From NCBI RefSeq assembly GCF_040786285.1, contig NZ_JBFMKQ010000005.1, positions 62,001-126,000 of the forward strand: a stretch of DNA of 64,000 nt, in the 5' to 3' direction. The DNA comes from Aquimarina sp040786285 (GTDB taxonomy: Bacteria; Bacteroidota; Bacteroidia; Flavobacteriales; Flavobacteriaceae). Within the stretch, counting starts at the first letter, position 1, and each line of letters starts with the position of its first letter. A program made the position numbers and the translations under genes. This document shows, piece after piece, positions 18,850 to 26,955 of this stretch. Under the pieces are notes generated by a model. That model was not told the origin of the DNA, ran no database searches, and saw only the letters and a program-made list of their open reading frames with translations.

Positions 18850-18974
18850 AACGGTCTCGTATAACCGCCAGTTACGGTTTAATATGCGTTAATTTTCGGT
18901 TTGGCACAGACATTAGCAATTCTGAGTGGATTCGGACGTGGTCGAATCCGCCGTAATTGCGGTTATACATTGTT
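18850..18974 (-). repeat. attC-like site, singleton
   Basis: ACAACGGTCTCGTATAACCG...CGGTTATACATTGTTAGCC; 125 bp. CGTATAACCG pairs with CGGTTATAC; ATTCGGACGTGGTCGAATCC forms a second internal hairpin. attC of the VOC/AraC cassette. Confidence 0.72.
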
Positions 18975-18990
18975 AGCCACAGTTTTTCTA

Positions 18991-19386
18991 TTATAGGTTT
19001 TCGACAATTTGAATGTTATTTCCGCAAGTGTCGTTAAAAACTGCAAACTTTACTGTTCCCATTACAGTTGGTTTTACACTAAATTCAACATTGAGTTTTG
19101 TCAGTCTTTCATATTCGGCATCAACATTGTCAACATCAAATTGAGTGTAAGGGAATCCTGCTTCCATTAAGGCATCTTGAAAGACTTTACAGGGTTCGAA
19201 ATGATTAGGAGCTGGTTCCAATAATAATTCTGGCCCATCTTGCCATTCTGGTGAAACTAGCGTTAACCATCTATTTCCACCCTCTAATGGCGCATCTTTC
19301 TTTATTATGAAACCTAATTTTTCAGTATAAAATTTTAAGGCTTTTTCTTGGTCTCTTACAGGAATACTAATTAATGTTACTTTCAT
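18991..19386 (-). CDS. VOC-family protein
   Basis: A 131-aa protein with a complete VOC fold: VTLISIPVRDQEKALKFYTE, LGFIIKKD and the closing DTCGNNIQIVENL. VOC proteins of this size act as glyoxalase-like enzymes or antibiotic-binding proteins. It lies 39 bp after an AraC gene in the same cassette; the AraC protein probably controls it. Confidence 0.82.
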   Translation of the reverse strand: MKVTLISIPVRDQEKALKFYTEKLGFIIKKDAPLEGGNRWLTLVSPEWQDGPELLLEPAPNHFEPCKVFQDALMEAGFPYTQFDVDNVDAEYERLTKLNVEFSVKPTVMGTVKFAVFNDTCGNNIQIVENL

Positions 19387-19425
19387 CTTTTATATTTATT
19401 ATTCATATTCCAAAGTTCAGAATTC

Positions 19426-19821
19426 TTAATCTAATTTGCTTATCGAAACTTGCTCTTTTTGAAATACACTAGGTGACTTTCCCGTTTTAGTTTTGAACAA
19501 TTTACTAAACGACCCTAAACTTTCAAATCCAACTGCAAAACAAGTTTCTGTAACTGTCATTCCATTTTTCAAATTTTCTTTTGATTTTTCAATTCGTTTG
19601 TCAATTAGGTATTGTTTTGGTGTAAGACCATAGTACCTCTTGAAAAGTCGTTGTAAATGATATTTTGAAGTAAAACGTATATGAGATAGAAAATCTAATT
19701 TTAAATTATTCTCAAAATTATTATCAATGAAATGACGTGTTTCTATAACAGTATTAATCTGTTTCTCATTCGAGTAACAAATGTTTTTAATATGGTTTAA
19801 TTTTTCTTTGTAGAATGTCAT
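19426..19821 (-). CDS. Stand-alone AraC-type DNA-binding protein
   Basis: A 131-aa protein consisting essentially of the double helix-turn-helix domain: FLSHIRFTSKYHLQRLFKRY, GLTPKQYLID, TETCFAVGFESLGSFSKLF. No sensor domain, unlike the other AraC proteins here. First gene of the cassette; the VOC gene follows. Confidence 0.83.
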   Translation of the reverse strand: MTFYKEKLNHIKNICYSNEKQINTVIETRHFIDNNFENNLKLDFLSHIRFTSKYHLQRLFKRYYGLTPKQYLIDKRIEKSKENLKNGMTVTETCFAVGFESLGSFSKLFKTKTGKSPSVFQKEQVSISKLD

Positions 19822-19859
19822 TTCAAATTGATTCCGATTTTTTTGGTCAAATTTTGGCT

Positions 19860-19982
19860 AACGGTCTTGTGTATGAGCAGTAGCGGATTTATTGCACTAC
19901 TTTTTAGTTTACAATATACCTTAATTAAATGAAAAAGCGGCTTGAATTATCACTCAAACCGCTATTGCTTAAACACTGTGTT
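19860..19982 (-). repeat. attC-like site, family K
   Basis: GCTAACGGTCTTGTGTATGA...GCTTAAACACTGTGTTGTAAC; 123 bp. Contains AAAAAGCGGCTTGAATTATC and CAAACCGC; the core GCAGTAGCGG...CCGCTATTGC pairs, as at 32694. attC of the three-gene cassette to its right. Confidence 0.78.
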
Positions 19983-19994
19983 GTAACCAGTACT

Positions 19995-20525
19995 TTATTT
20001 TGTTTTTTGATATGCTTCTTTTATCCATTCCATAAGTTCATAATCTACGTCTTCTATTGAGTTTAATCTTACTCTATGAGTACACATTGCTCCAAATGGA
20101 CCAGACTTTTCAAGACGTTCAGTAAGTTCTTTATCTTTTAGTTTTAATCCTAAATCAATGCGTGTTTTTGTTGTAGGCTTTACTAAAGTGAATTGCCTTT
20201 TTCTTATAAAACTCACACTATCTTTTTTAGGCGTTATTGTTATGTCATTTCCTAATTTCTTGATTTCAGATAGAAGTTTTTCATAAATTGGTTTTAAGTT
20301 TTCTTTTCCTTTATATTGATTTGTCAATAAGTCTATGTCGTTCATTGAACCAGCATCAGACTTTCTTGATTTGAGAGATACAAAATTTGCAAACCCGTAA
20401 GTAAAACCGTGTTCAGATTTTAAGAAGTCAATAATCGCTTTATGCTTTTCAATTTTAGATTCCTTCACAATTTTAACCCAATAGTCAAGTGGTTTTCCTG
20501 TTTTTTCTAATAGTCCTTTTTCCAT
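19995..20525 (-). CDS. DUF4287/DUF5655-like protein
   Basis: A 176-aa cytoplasmic protein. The N-terminal half (KTGKPLDYWVKIVKESKIEK, HGFTYGFANFVSLK) matches DUF4287; the C-terminal half (FTLVKPTTKTRIDLGLKL, FGAMCTHRVRLNS) matches the DUF5655 type. Function unknown. Second gene downstream of an AraC regulator in this cassette. Confidence 0.72.
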   Translation of the reverse strand: MEKGLLEKTGKPLDYWVKIVKESKIEKHKAIIDFLKSEHGFTYGFANFVSLKSRKSDAGSMNDIDLLTNQYKGKENLKPIYEKLLSEIKKLGNDITITPKKDSVSFIRKRQFTLVKPTTKTRIDLGLKLKDKELTERLEKSGPFGAMCTHRVRLNSIEDVDYELMEWIKEAYQKTK

Positions 20526-20537
20526 AACTATATATTT

Positions 20538-20948
20538 TTACCAAGCTCCTAAAATAATGCCCATTAAGGTTAATGACACTATGCAATATCCTGCATTGAT
20601 TAAATATGCTTTAAATGACTTCATTTCAAATAAATACAAAATCCCTAACATTGTAGCAACCCATCCAAAACCTGCAAAAAAACCTGCCAAAGCACCAAAC
20701 ATTAAATCTGCTTCTGCTCCTATAAACATTTCTAATATTAATGCTGCAATAAACGCTAAGAATAAAGATAAACCAAAGGTTTTAGGAATGCTTCTCTTTT
20801 TTAAATCTTCTTCCTTAAATCCAAATTCTTTCATCCAGCTTTTTCCGAAAACGGGGCCATACCAAATTCCTCCAACTAAAAATGATGAAATTGCGGCTAC
20901 GATTACTGATAGCCAATTAATGTTTTCAAATGCAGTTACTAAATCCAT
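20538..20948 (-). CDS. DUF1761-family membrane protein
   Basis: A 136-aa four-pass membrane protein. SFLVGGIWYGPVFGKSWMKE is the DUF1761 signature. Function unknown. It lies 65 bp after the AraC gene and 12 bp before the DUF4287-like gene, so all three are probably co-transcribed. Confidence 0.82.
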   Translation of the reverse strand: MDLVTAFENINWLSVIVAAISSFLVGGIWYGPVFGKSWMKEFGFKEEDLKKRSIPKTFGLSLFLAFIAALILEMFIGAEADLMFGALAGFFAGFGWVATMLGILYLFEMKSFKAYLINAGYCIVSLTLMGIILGAW

Positions 20949-21013
20949 AATTTTATTGTTTTTAAATTAAAGTACAATACTACTTTAATCTATCTTTTAT
21001 GGATAGTAAAAAA

Positions 21014-21847
21014 TTAACCTTTCCTATCTAAAGGGAAGAAATTTTTCTCTTCATCTTTATGAAAGTTCTGTTGAATAAATTTTTGAGGGTTTATTCCTGA
21101 AAAGTGTTTAAATTCTTTTATAAAGTGAGATTGGTCTGCATACTCACATTGATAAGCAACTTGCGACCATTCTATTTTTTCTGATTGGTGTATTTGTTGC
21201 AAAATTTCGTTGAATCGTAAAATACGTTGGTAATATTTGGGTGTTAATCCCACATATTTTTTGAATTGGTCGATTAAGTGTTTCTGTGTTTTAGAATAGT
21301 TTTCAATAATCTTACTATAGTTGGCTACAGATTCAGTTTGTAATTTTTCTAAAACATTTAGTAATTCAGTTGAGGGTGTTTTTTCTTTATGAAATCTATT
21401 GATTAACCATTTTTCTGCGCTTTCAAATTTTTCTTCAGACGTTGGCTTTTTTAATATTTCTTTTCGTAATTTGAGTATTTCACTTCCAAATATTTTTTCA
21501 GCAGGTATTATTTTTTCGTTTAATTCTTGAATTGGTAAGTGTATAAATGGGTAAGCTCCAAATGGCTTAAACTGAATAACAAACATTTCTGATTTTTGAT
21601 GAGCCGAAATTGAAATGTAATTTTTGTGCATTCCAGAAACCCAAACTTTTGTAAATGTATTGTTTGATTTTAATGTTTCATTATCAAAGGTGTTTCGCGT
21701 AAAACCGTCTAATTCAAAAATAATAAAAATATGACCAGTCGGAACTACTCGTTCAATTGAATGGTCAGGAACAAAATTTTTAAAATGAAATATAGATTCA
21801 ATGTAGTTATTTATAGTTCCTTTTAGTTTGTGTGTTTCAAATATCAT
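21014..21847 (-). CDS. AraC-family regulator
   Basis: A 277-aa regulator with an N-terminal sensor region (SIERVVPTGHIFIIFELDG) and a C-terminal helix-turn-helix (VAYQCEYADQSHFIKEFKHF, GINPQKFIQ). The open frame continues 43 codons upstream through the cassette site at 21871, which cannot be coding, so ATG 21847 is the start. It heads the three-gene cassette. Confidence 0.82.
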   Translation of the reverse strand: MIFETHKLKGTINNYIESIFHFKNFVPDHSIERVVPTGHIFIIFELDGFTRNTFDNETLKSNNTFTKVWVSGMHKNYISISAHQKSEMFVIQFKPFGAYPFIHLPIQELNEKIIPAEKIFGSEILKLRKEILKKPTSEEKFESAEKWLINRFHKEKTPSTELLNVLEKLQTESVANYSKIIENYSKTQKHLIDQFKKYVGLTPKYYQRILRFNEILQQIHQSEKIEWSQVAYQCEYADQSHFIKEFKHFSGINPQKFIQQNFHKDEEKNFFPLDRKG

Positions 21848-21870
21848 TGGTTTTTTTTCGTATTGGCTAC

Positions 21871-21994
21871 AACGATTTTGTATAAGATTAGTGGTGTTGT
21901 TTAAGCACCTAATATAGCAAATACAAACCGAATAGAAAGTCCACGAGGATTCTCGTAAGTAGGCTTGTACTAGCAATTAATTTTATACACTGTT
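21871..21994 (-). repeat. attC-like site, family C2
   Basis: ACAACGATTTTGTATAAG...TTTTATACACTGTTGTCA; 124 bp. Close relative of the 17854 site. attC of the TlpA/AraC cassette. Confidence 0.8.
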
Positions 21995-22056
21995 GTCATT
22001 TCGTTGAATTTTATTTCTCAGATTTCATTTGGTAAAATTCCTGTTTTTAAACATCA

Positions 22057-22911
22057 TTATTTTAAACCATTGATAGTTTCAATCATGTATTTAGAAAAAT
22101 TTGTTTCAGCTGTATTATATCCAACATGTTGTAATCTAATATTTTGTTCTTTATCTATTATCAATAAAGTTGGTAATCCCAATTGCTGAAATTTTAGTAA
22201 TTTATAGATTTCACTATTATAGTCATATGCGAACTTAAATTTATACTCATGGTTTTTGATAAATTCCTTGAATTTTTCTGGAGTGTCACCACCTAAATCA
22301 GCATTTATAATATAAAAAACGACATCATCCCTTTCTTTAAATACCCTTTGTATTTTATCCAATTCCTTGAGCTCTTGGACGCAAGGTTTGCACCATGTTC
22401 CGAAGAAATCTAAAATCACGATTTTTCCTTTTAAAGTTTCAGAATCAATTACATTTCCTGACATTTCATTTATTGAAAACACAGGAAGTTGTTCAAACCT
22501 AGTCTGAGTTAAACGATTTTCTAAGTCTTTAGGAATTACTTTTATTGCCATAAACAACATTGTTATCGTTAATAATGCAAGGGATACTAGTATTTTTTGT
22601 TTATGATTTTTATAAAGTAATCCTAAAAAAGTTGTAGCAAAATATATTGGAACAAAGTACCATAATTCTGGGATTTCTTCTAAAACCAACAATATGAATA
22701 CTAATAAATAAATCATTGTTATTAATAATGTCACTAGTAAAAAGTGTTTTTTGAAATTGGAGTTAATTAAACCCGCAACAAGAAATATAAAGGCTCCCAA
22801 AAATAGAAGTATTTGAAAGTTCATAGTAATTTTTAGCATTACTATAACCATAATAAGAGTTACCACTATTCCTGTTAAAAATGGTTTAAGGTATTTTTTT
22901 ATAGTTGTCAT
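22057..22911 (-). CDS. TlpA-like membrane-anchored thioredoxin-fold protein
   Basis: A 284-aa protein: about four hydrophobic segments in residues 10-125, then a periplasmic thioredoxin domain with WCKPC (Cys174, Cys177) in a typical TlpA/ResA context (IVILDFFGTWCKPCVQELK). Such proteins reduce disulphides outside the membrane. Upstream in-frame codons are rejected in favour of ATG 22911. It follows the AraC gene at 22981 by 69 bp in one cassette. Confidence 0.82.
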   Translation of the reverse strand: MTTIKKYLKPFLTGIVVTLIMVIVMLKITMNFQILLFLGAFIFLVAGLINSNFKKHFLLVTLLITMIYLLVFILLVLEEIPELWYFVPIYFATTFLGLLYKNHKQKILVSLALLTITMLFMAIKVIPKDLENRLTQTRFEQLPVFSINEMSGNVIDSETLKGKIVILDFFGTWCKPCVQELKELDKIQRVFKERDDVVFYIINADLGGDTPEKFKEFIKNHEYKFKFAYDYNSEIYKLLKFQQLGLPTLLIIDKEQNIRLQHVGYNTAETNFSKYMIETINGLK

Positions 22912-22980
22912 TTTAAATTGTTTTATAATGTAAAAATGACAAATGAATTTCAAGAAAAAGTATATATACTTGTACTCGGA

Positions 22981-24033
22981 CTAACTTTTTTGTTTTTCTC
23001 TATATTGAGTAGGTGTTAACCCAGTATTTTTTTTAAAAATAGCATTAAATGTTGCTTTATTAGAAAAACCACTAGCGTACATGATTTCTTTGATAGGGCT
23101 GTTAGATTCTTGGAGATTTTGTTTTACTAATTCTAGCCTATAATGATTTATAAAATCATAAAAATTTCTTTCATATTTTTTATTTATTATATGTGACAAA
23201 TTTCTTGGGGAAATCGATAATTTATCTGATAAATCTTGTAATGAAATCTCGAACTCTAAATAAGGTTTTTCATTCTCAACATAATTATTAAGTTTATCTA
23301 TGTATGAATTGAATAGCTTTTCAGGAATTAAATACTCCTTTGAAATTGTAGTTTTTACATTCTCTTCCTTAAATCCTTTGAATAAGTTTACTTGTTTTAA
23401 TCCCAAATAATAAAAACAATTAATTAGAATTAGTGTTAGAGAATAGATAATTAAAATCAAGATATTCTTTATAAAAAAGGATTGAAAATAGCTCTCTAAA
23501 AGCATTACAACAATTATTGTTAGTTGTATATAAATCAATATTTCCAACCAAAAGAGGCTAATATTATAAAAAGAAGATGTCGTGCTTTTTAATAGTTTTC
23601 TATATTTAAATAATGTGCGTAATGCAATACTTAAGTAGACTATAAAATGAATTGTAACTGCTAAACCTATACGATTTATTTTGTCAAATATTTGATTATC
23701 AAAAACAACTAATCCAATTAAAGTAATTAAAGCTGGTATAAAATGAACGCCAATTTTTTTATAATCTATGGCTTCTAAAATCAAACTTTTAGTATATAAA
23801 TAGTAAATGGGCCCATAAATAAGTCCGAAGAAGGGGCCTAAAAAAAATTGATTTAATGTATTATATTTTTCAAAAAGCATATAACTGAAATGAAAAATAA
23901 TTAATAGACAAATAGTAATCAGAACTTTAGTAAAAAGAGGTTTAGGTTTTTTGTTAAATAGTAGAGATAAGATAAATATTATAGATTGATATATTATTAA
24001 AACACCGATTATATCTACTATAGTTACTTTCAT
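22981..24033 (-). CDS. AraC-family regulator with membrane-embedded N-terminus
   Basis: A 350-aa protein. Seven or so hydrophobic segments fill the first 220 residues, a Bacteroidota arrangement of membrane-bound AraC regulators. The C-terminus is a helix-turn-helix (SLQDLSDKLSISPRNLSHII; IMYASGFSNKATFNAIFKKN; GLTPTQYRE). ATG 24033 begins the first membrane segment. It likely senses envelope status and controls the TlpA-like gene that follows. Confidence 0.85.
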   Translation of the reverse strand: MKVTIVDIIGVLIIYQSIIFILSLLFNKKPKPLFTKVLITICLLIIFHFSYMLFEKYNTLNQFFLGPFFGLIYGPIYYLYTKSLILEAIDYKKIGVHFIPALITLIGLVVFDNQIFDKINRIGLAVTIHFIVYLSIALRTLFKYRKLLKSTTSSFYNISLFWLEILIYIQLTIIVVMLLESYFQSFFIKNILILIIYSLTLILINCFYYLGLKQVNLFKGFKEENVKTTISKEYLIPEKLFNSYIDKLNNYVENEKPYLEFEISLQDLSDKLSISPRNLSHIINKKYERNFYDFINHYRLELVKQNLQESNSPIKEIMYASGFSNKATFNAIFKKNTGLTPTQYREKQKS

Positions 24034-24073
24034 TTTTTGTATACATATTTCAGGACGGGTCATAATTACACAC

Positions 24074-24159
24074 AACGTCTCAGCTATGGTTAGTGTGGGG
24101 CTTAAAAGTAATAAACTTTCGATTAAGCACTTAGCCGCTATGAGTACATATATAATGTT
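24074..24159 (-). repeat. attC-like site, family J (short form)
   Basis: ACAACGTCTCAGCTATGG...CGCTATGAGTACATATATAATGTTAGG; 86 bp. CTTTCGATTAAGCACTTAGC lies in the middle. attC of the DUF4265-like cassette, whose ends GTTAGGCTC / GAGCCTAAC match perfectly. Confidence 0.75.
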
Positions 24160-24170
24160 AGGCTCTTTTT

Positions 24171-24650
24171 TTATTCATCTTGAGTAGGCAAGTCATCAAA
24201 ACTTCCTTCCATTCTGGCGTCACAAGTCTCAAACTCCAGTATGTTATTCCGTTCAAACTCATCAAGTTTATCAAATACGGCTTGATAATTTCCTTCAGGT
24301 TGAATGTCCAATGAAAAATAAATTTCATTAGCTCGTTCATAAGATATTGTCAAATCCTTCATTGCGTCAAGGATTTCTTCCTGTTTTTCTCGATTAATGG
24401 TTTTTTCAAAATATACTCGAAACGTTCTGTGGCCACTAGATTCGAATACCTCTCGAATTTCGGGTTTGTGTTCATTAGAATCCGGAGTAGCTCTTACAAC
24501 ATCGTGAAAATTCAAACCATATGCGTAAAATGGAACATTCTCAAGTCTAAATAAATCGTTCCCTAATGGAGTTGCCCAAAAAGATTCTCCGCCAATAGCC
24601 CAATGATTTGGTAAATCAATATGTATTTTTTCTAGCCCTTCTTCTTTCAT
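24171..24650 (-). CDS. DUF4265-family protein
   Basis: A 159-aa soluble protein. ESFWATPLGNDLFRLENVPF and FHDVVRATPD match the DUF4265 pattern. Function unknown; members are frequent near toxin-immunity loci. Single-gene cassette bounded by a perfect 9-bp inverted pair. Confidence 0.72.
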   Translation of the reverse strand: MKEEGLEKIHIDLPNHWAIGGESFWATPLGNDLFRLENVPFYAYGLNFHDVVRATPDSNEHKPEIREVFESSGHRTFRVYFEKTINREKQEEILDAMKDLTISYERANEIYFSLDIQPEGNYQAVFDKLDEFERNNILEFETCDARMEGSFDDLPTQDE

Positions 24651-24664
24651 ACTTAATTGAGCCT

Positions 24665-24787
24665 AACGGTTTGTGTATAGTTAGTTGCGAGAAAGTACGC
24701 AGGTACTTTCCGGCATTGCTAAAGATAATTAATACAAGTGAATTTCCGATAGGGAAATTCCGTCGCAATTAATTCATACACCTTGTT
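24665..24787 (-). repeat. attC-like site, family C
   Basis: CTAACGGTTTGTGTATAGTTAG...AATTCATACACCTTGTTGTG; 123 bp. The arm toward the gene has one extra base after GTGTAT. attC of the SMI1 cassette. Confidence 0.85.
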
Positions 24788-24801
24788 GTGCATAGGTTTT
24801 A

Positions 24802-25191
24802 TTATTCAAGTTCATTAATTGATTCCGCAATCTTTTCCGTTTTTCCATTCTCGTGATTCCAGAAGTGTATTTCGTCCGTCAAAATTCCATCACCATTATG
24901 AATTAGGATTATCTGATTCCCATATCCGTCGGATGCTATAGCGATTCCATTTTCAGGAAATCCACTCCATTCACGAGCATTTTTGGTTTCTAGCCCGATA
25001 TGATTACAAGTCCGACTTATTCTTTTTCGGTCAGATTTGTCAAAAAATGGATAAAGTTCAAATTCAAATTCGTCTGTTACTAATTCACCTCCATTTGATT
25101 TTATCATCCGGGTTTTGAATTCAATTGGGAATTTTACATTTAGTTCAGATTCCGTTTCTATTATATATTTTTCTTCAATTGGAAAAGGCAT
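24802..25191 (-). CDS. SMI1/KNR4 (SUKH) family protein
   Basis: A 129-aa protein with the SUKH pattern: ESELNVKFPIEFKTRMIKSN, then NGG, then YPFFD, and FPENGIAIASDGYGNQIILI. SUKH proteins are often immunity proteins to nuclease or other polymorphic toxins. It is followed downstream only by the site; the upstream 72-aa gene is in the same cassette (10-bp gap). Confidence 0.83.
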   Translation of the reverse strand: MPFPIEEKYIIETESELNVKFPIEFKTRMIKSNGGELVTDEFEFELYPFFDKSDRKRISRTCNHIGLETKNAREWSGFPENGIAIASDGYGNQIILIHNGDGILTDEIHFWNHENGKTEKIAESINELE

Positions 25192-25201
25192 TTGTTTCTT
25201 T

Positions 25202-25420
25202 TTAATCAGATATTAGGAATGACAAAATTAGCATCATATATCCAATCCAGTAAAATGATTGAAATCCTTTTATAATTATATTTTGTTTATCTGCTAACCA
25301 ATTATTGTTTGGGTTTTTCTGCACCACTTTATGAACTAGCCTTGTTACAATATGCTTATTCCATAAATAGATTACAATCCCAACAAATAATATAAATGTT
25401 ATTTTTTCTAAAATGTTCAT
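25202..25420 (-). CDS. Small two-pass membrane protein
   Basis: A 72-aa protein with hydrophobic segments at about 7-20 and 50-70. Not recognised. First gene of the cassette with the SMI1-like gene. Cassette ends: GTTGTGCAT and ATGCACAAC. Confidence 0.58.
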   Translation of the reverse strand: MNILEKITFILFVGIVIYLWNKHIVTRLVHKVVQKNPNNNWLADKQNIIIKGFQSFYWIGYMMLILSFLISD

Positions 25421-25435
25421 TAGTCAATTATGCAC

Positions 25436-25598
25436 AACGTTAAATATATGTGTCGTAGCAGGGCAAATTGTTACCAAACCATCGATTTTTTCTGCGCATT
25501 GGTTGCTAACTTTTCCGTATTGCAAGCATTGCACCTTACCAAAAATACAACAATCATTCGATCTATAACTTGACCGCTATGATCACATATATCGTGTT
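25436..25598 (-). repeat. attC-like site, family A
   Basis: ACAACGTTAAATATATGTGTC...GATCACATATATCGTGTTGTGC; 163 bp. Internal GCGCATTGGTTGC / GCAAGCATTGCACC hairpin. attC of the 25612-26055 cassette. Confidence 0.85.
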
Positions 25599-25611
25599 GT
25601 GCATAGTGTTT

Positions 25612-26055
25612 TTATTTTTTCGTCAATTTGACAATCAGATAAGGTGTCAATATTCCTATTCCAATTAATATTGTTGAATATAAGTCAAAAGGCTCAGTCA
25701 GCAAATATTCTGGAATTAATGGATTTGAACTTCTACCAACATAAATTAACAAATAAATTCCAATTACGGATATTATTGTTACGCAAAACAGAACTGTTAG
25801 AATATCCATTATTAACTCGGACTTTTTAAATTCCTTTCTCGTTGAGTTATATAACATTCCGAAAAACGGAATGGACGCAAAAGTTAAATAATCAAGAGTA
25901 TTTGTTGAAATTCCGAAAAAATAGTCAGTTATTTTTTGCAAGCTTTCTATCAGTCCTATATAAAGTTTTGCTCTAATTCCAAAATTCAGAGCTACGAAGA
26001 TCAATCCACAAAGCCCATAAATAAGATATTTAATCTTGTAAGGTATTTTATTCAA
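25612..26055 (-). CDS. Four-pass membrane protein
   Basis: A 147-aa protein, four hydrophobic segments with short loops; not recognised. TTG 26055 is the start (an in-frame TAA lies 2 codons upstream, no ATG). Cassette ends GTTGTGCATA / TATGCACAAC match perfectly. Confidence 0.58.
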   Translation of the reverse strand: MNKIPYKIKYLIYGLCGLIFVALNFGIRAKLYIGLIESLQKITDYFFGISTNTLDYLTFASIPFFGMLYNSTRKEFKKSELIMDILTVLFCVTIISVIGIYLLIYVGRSSNPLIPEYLLTEPFDLYSTILIGIGILTPYLIVKLTKK

Positions 26056-26090
26056 TTCAATTTACGTTTTGATTTTCCAACATTATGCAC

Positions 26091-26213
26091 AACGGTTTGT
26101 GTATAGTTAGTTGCGAGAAAGTACGCAGGTACTTTCCGGCATTGCTAAAGATAATTAATACAAGTGAATTTCCGATAGGTAAATTCCGCCGCAATTAATT
26201 CATACACGTTGTT
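26091..26213 (-). repeat. attC-like site, family C
   Basis: ACAACGGTTTGTGTATAGTTAG...AATTCATACACGTTGTTAGCC; 123 bp. Nearly identical to the 24665 site. attC of the 26224-26877 cassette. Confidence 0.85.
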
Positions 26214-26223
26214 AGCCATTTTT

Positions 26224-26877
26224 TTATTCTGTAACAGACTTTGAACCTGCGCAAAGTTTCCACCACTCGTCAAACTGGCTTAAGTCAGTTAAGGGTTCTT
26301 TAGATTCTTTAAATTCAATCATATCAATAATCATAGTATAGTCATTCATTATGATTTCTGTTCTGATTGATGCCCTACCGTTAGTGGCTTTCATCTTAGA
26401 CACAAAATCAAATGCCTGATGATTTAAATATAGTTTGGGATCTATATAGAATCCGTCAGTAACATATTCATGGTAGGTAATGTTTGGATATTCCAGAACT
26501 ATCAGTTCACATTCTACTCCGTTTATAGTGAAAGAACCATTCTTTTTATATGATTTAGTCAAAGTATCTCCCTTATTAATAGAATAGTCCAGACAAGAAA
26601 TATTACTTTGTTTAAGGTTATATCCTAAACAACTATTTCTTTCACTATCATAGGTATAAATTAGTTTGTTTTCTCCTGTAAAAGTTATTCCTTGGTAAAT
26701 GTTATCATGAAAATAGTAAATATCTCCGATTGATTTGTTTTGAGCTATTGAATCAGCTTTGTATTTATCGCTTTTATAAGAGTGTTTATGCTTTATCATT
26801 CCATTAAAATATTTGGGAGATTGTCCAAATCCCAAAAAAGAAATCAAAAGAATAAAAAGTAAAAGTGTTCTTTTCAT
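26224..26877 (-). CDS. Secreted protein, possibly DUF4412/GLPGLI-like
   Basis: A 217-aa protein with a signal peptide (LISFLGFGQ). The body is beta-rich with NGVECELIVLEYP, resembling lipocalin-like GLPGLI/DUF4412 secreted proteins, a weak assignment. Single-gene cassette with perfectly matching ends GTTAGCCAT / ATGGCTAAC. Confidence 0.58.
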   Translation of the reverse strand: MKRTLLLFILLISFLGFGQSPKYFNGMIKHKHSYKSDKYKADSIAQNKSIGDIYYFHDNIYQGITFTGENKLIYTYDSERNSCLGYNLKQSNISCLDYSINKGDTLTKSYKKNGSFTINGVECELIVLEYPNITYHEYVTDGFYIDPKLYLNHQAFDFVSKMKATNGRASIRTEIIMNDYTMIIDMIEFKESKEPLTDLSQFDEWWKLCAGSKSVTE

Positions 26878-26894
26878 GTTTTGTAATTATGGCT

Positions 26895-26955
26895 AACGTT
26901 TAATATAACAAACGTTGCTGACCTAAAGGGCAGCTATGTTTTGTTATATAGTGTT
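26895..26955 (-). repeat. Short attC-like site, singleton
   Basis: GCTAACGTTTAATATAACAAACG...GCTATGTTTTGTTATATAGTGTTAAC; 61 bp. ATATAACAAA pairs with TTTGTTATAT; the middle is GCTGACCTAAAGGGCAGC. The smallest-looking A-like site. attC of the 26944-28191 cassette; the gene's C-terminal codons overlap the right arm. Confidence 0.75.
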
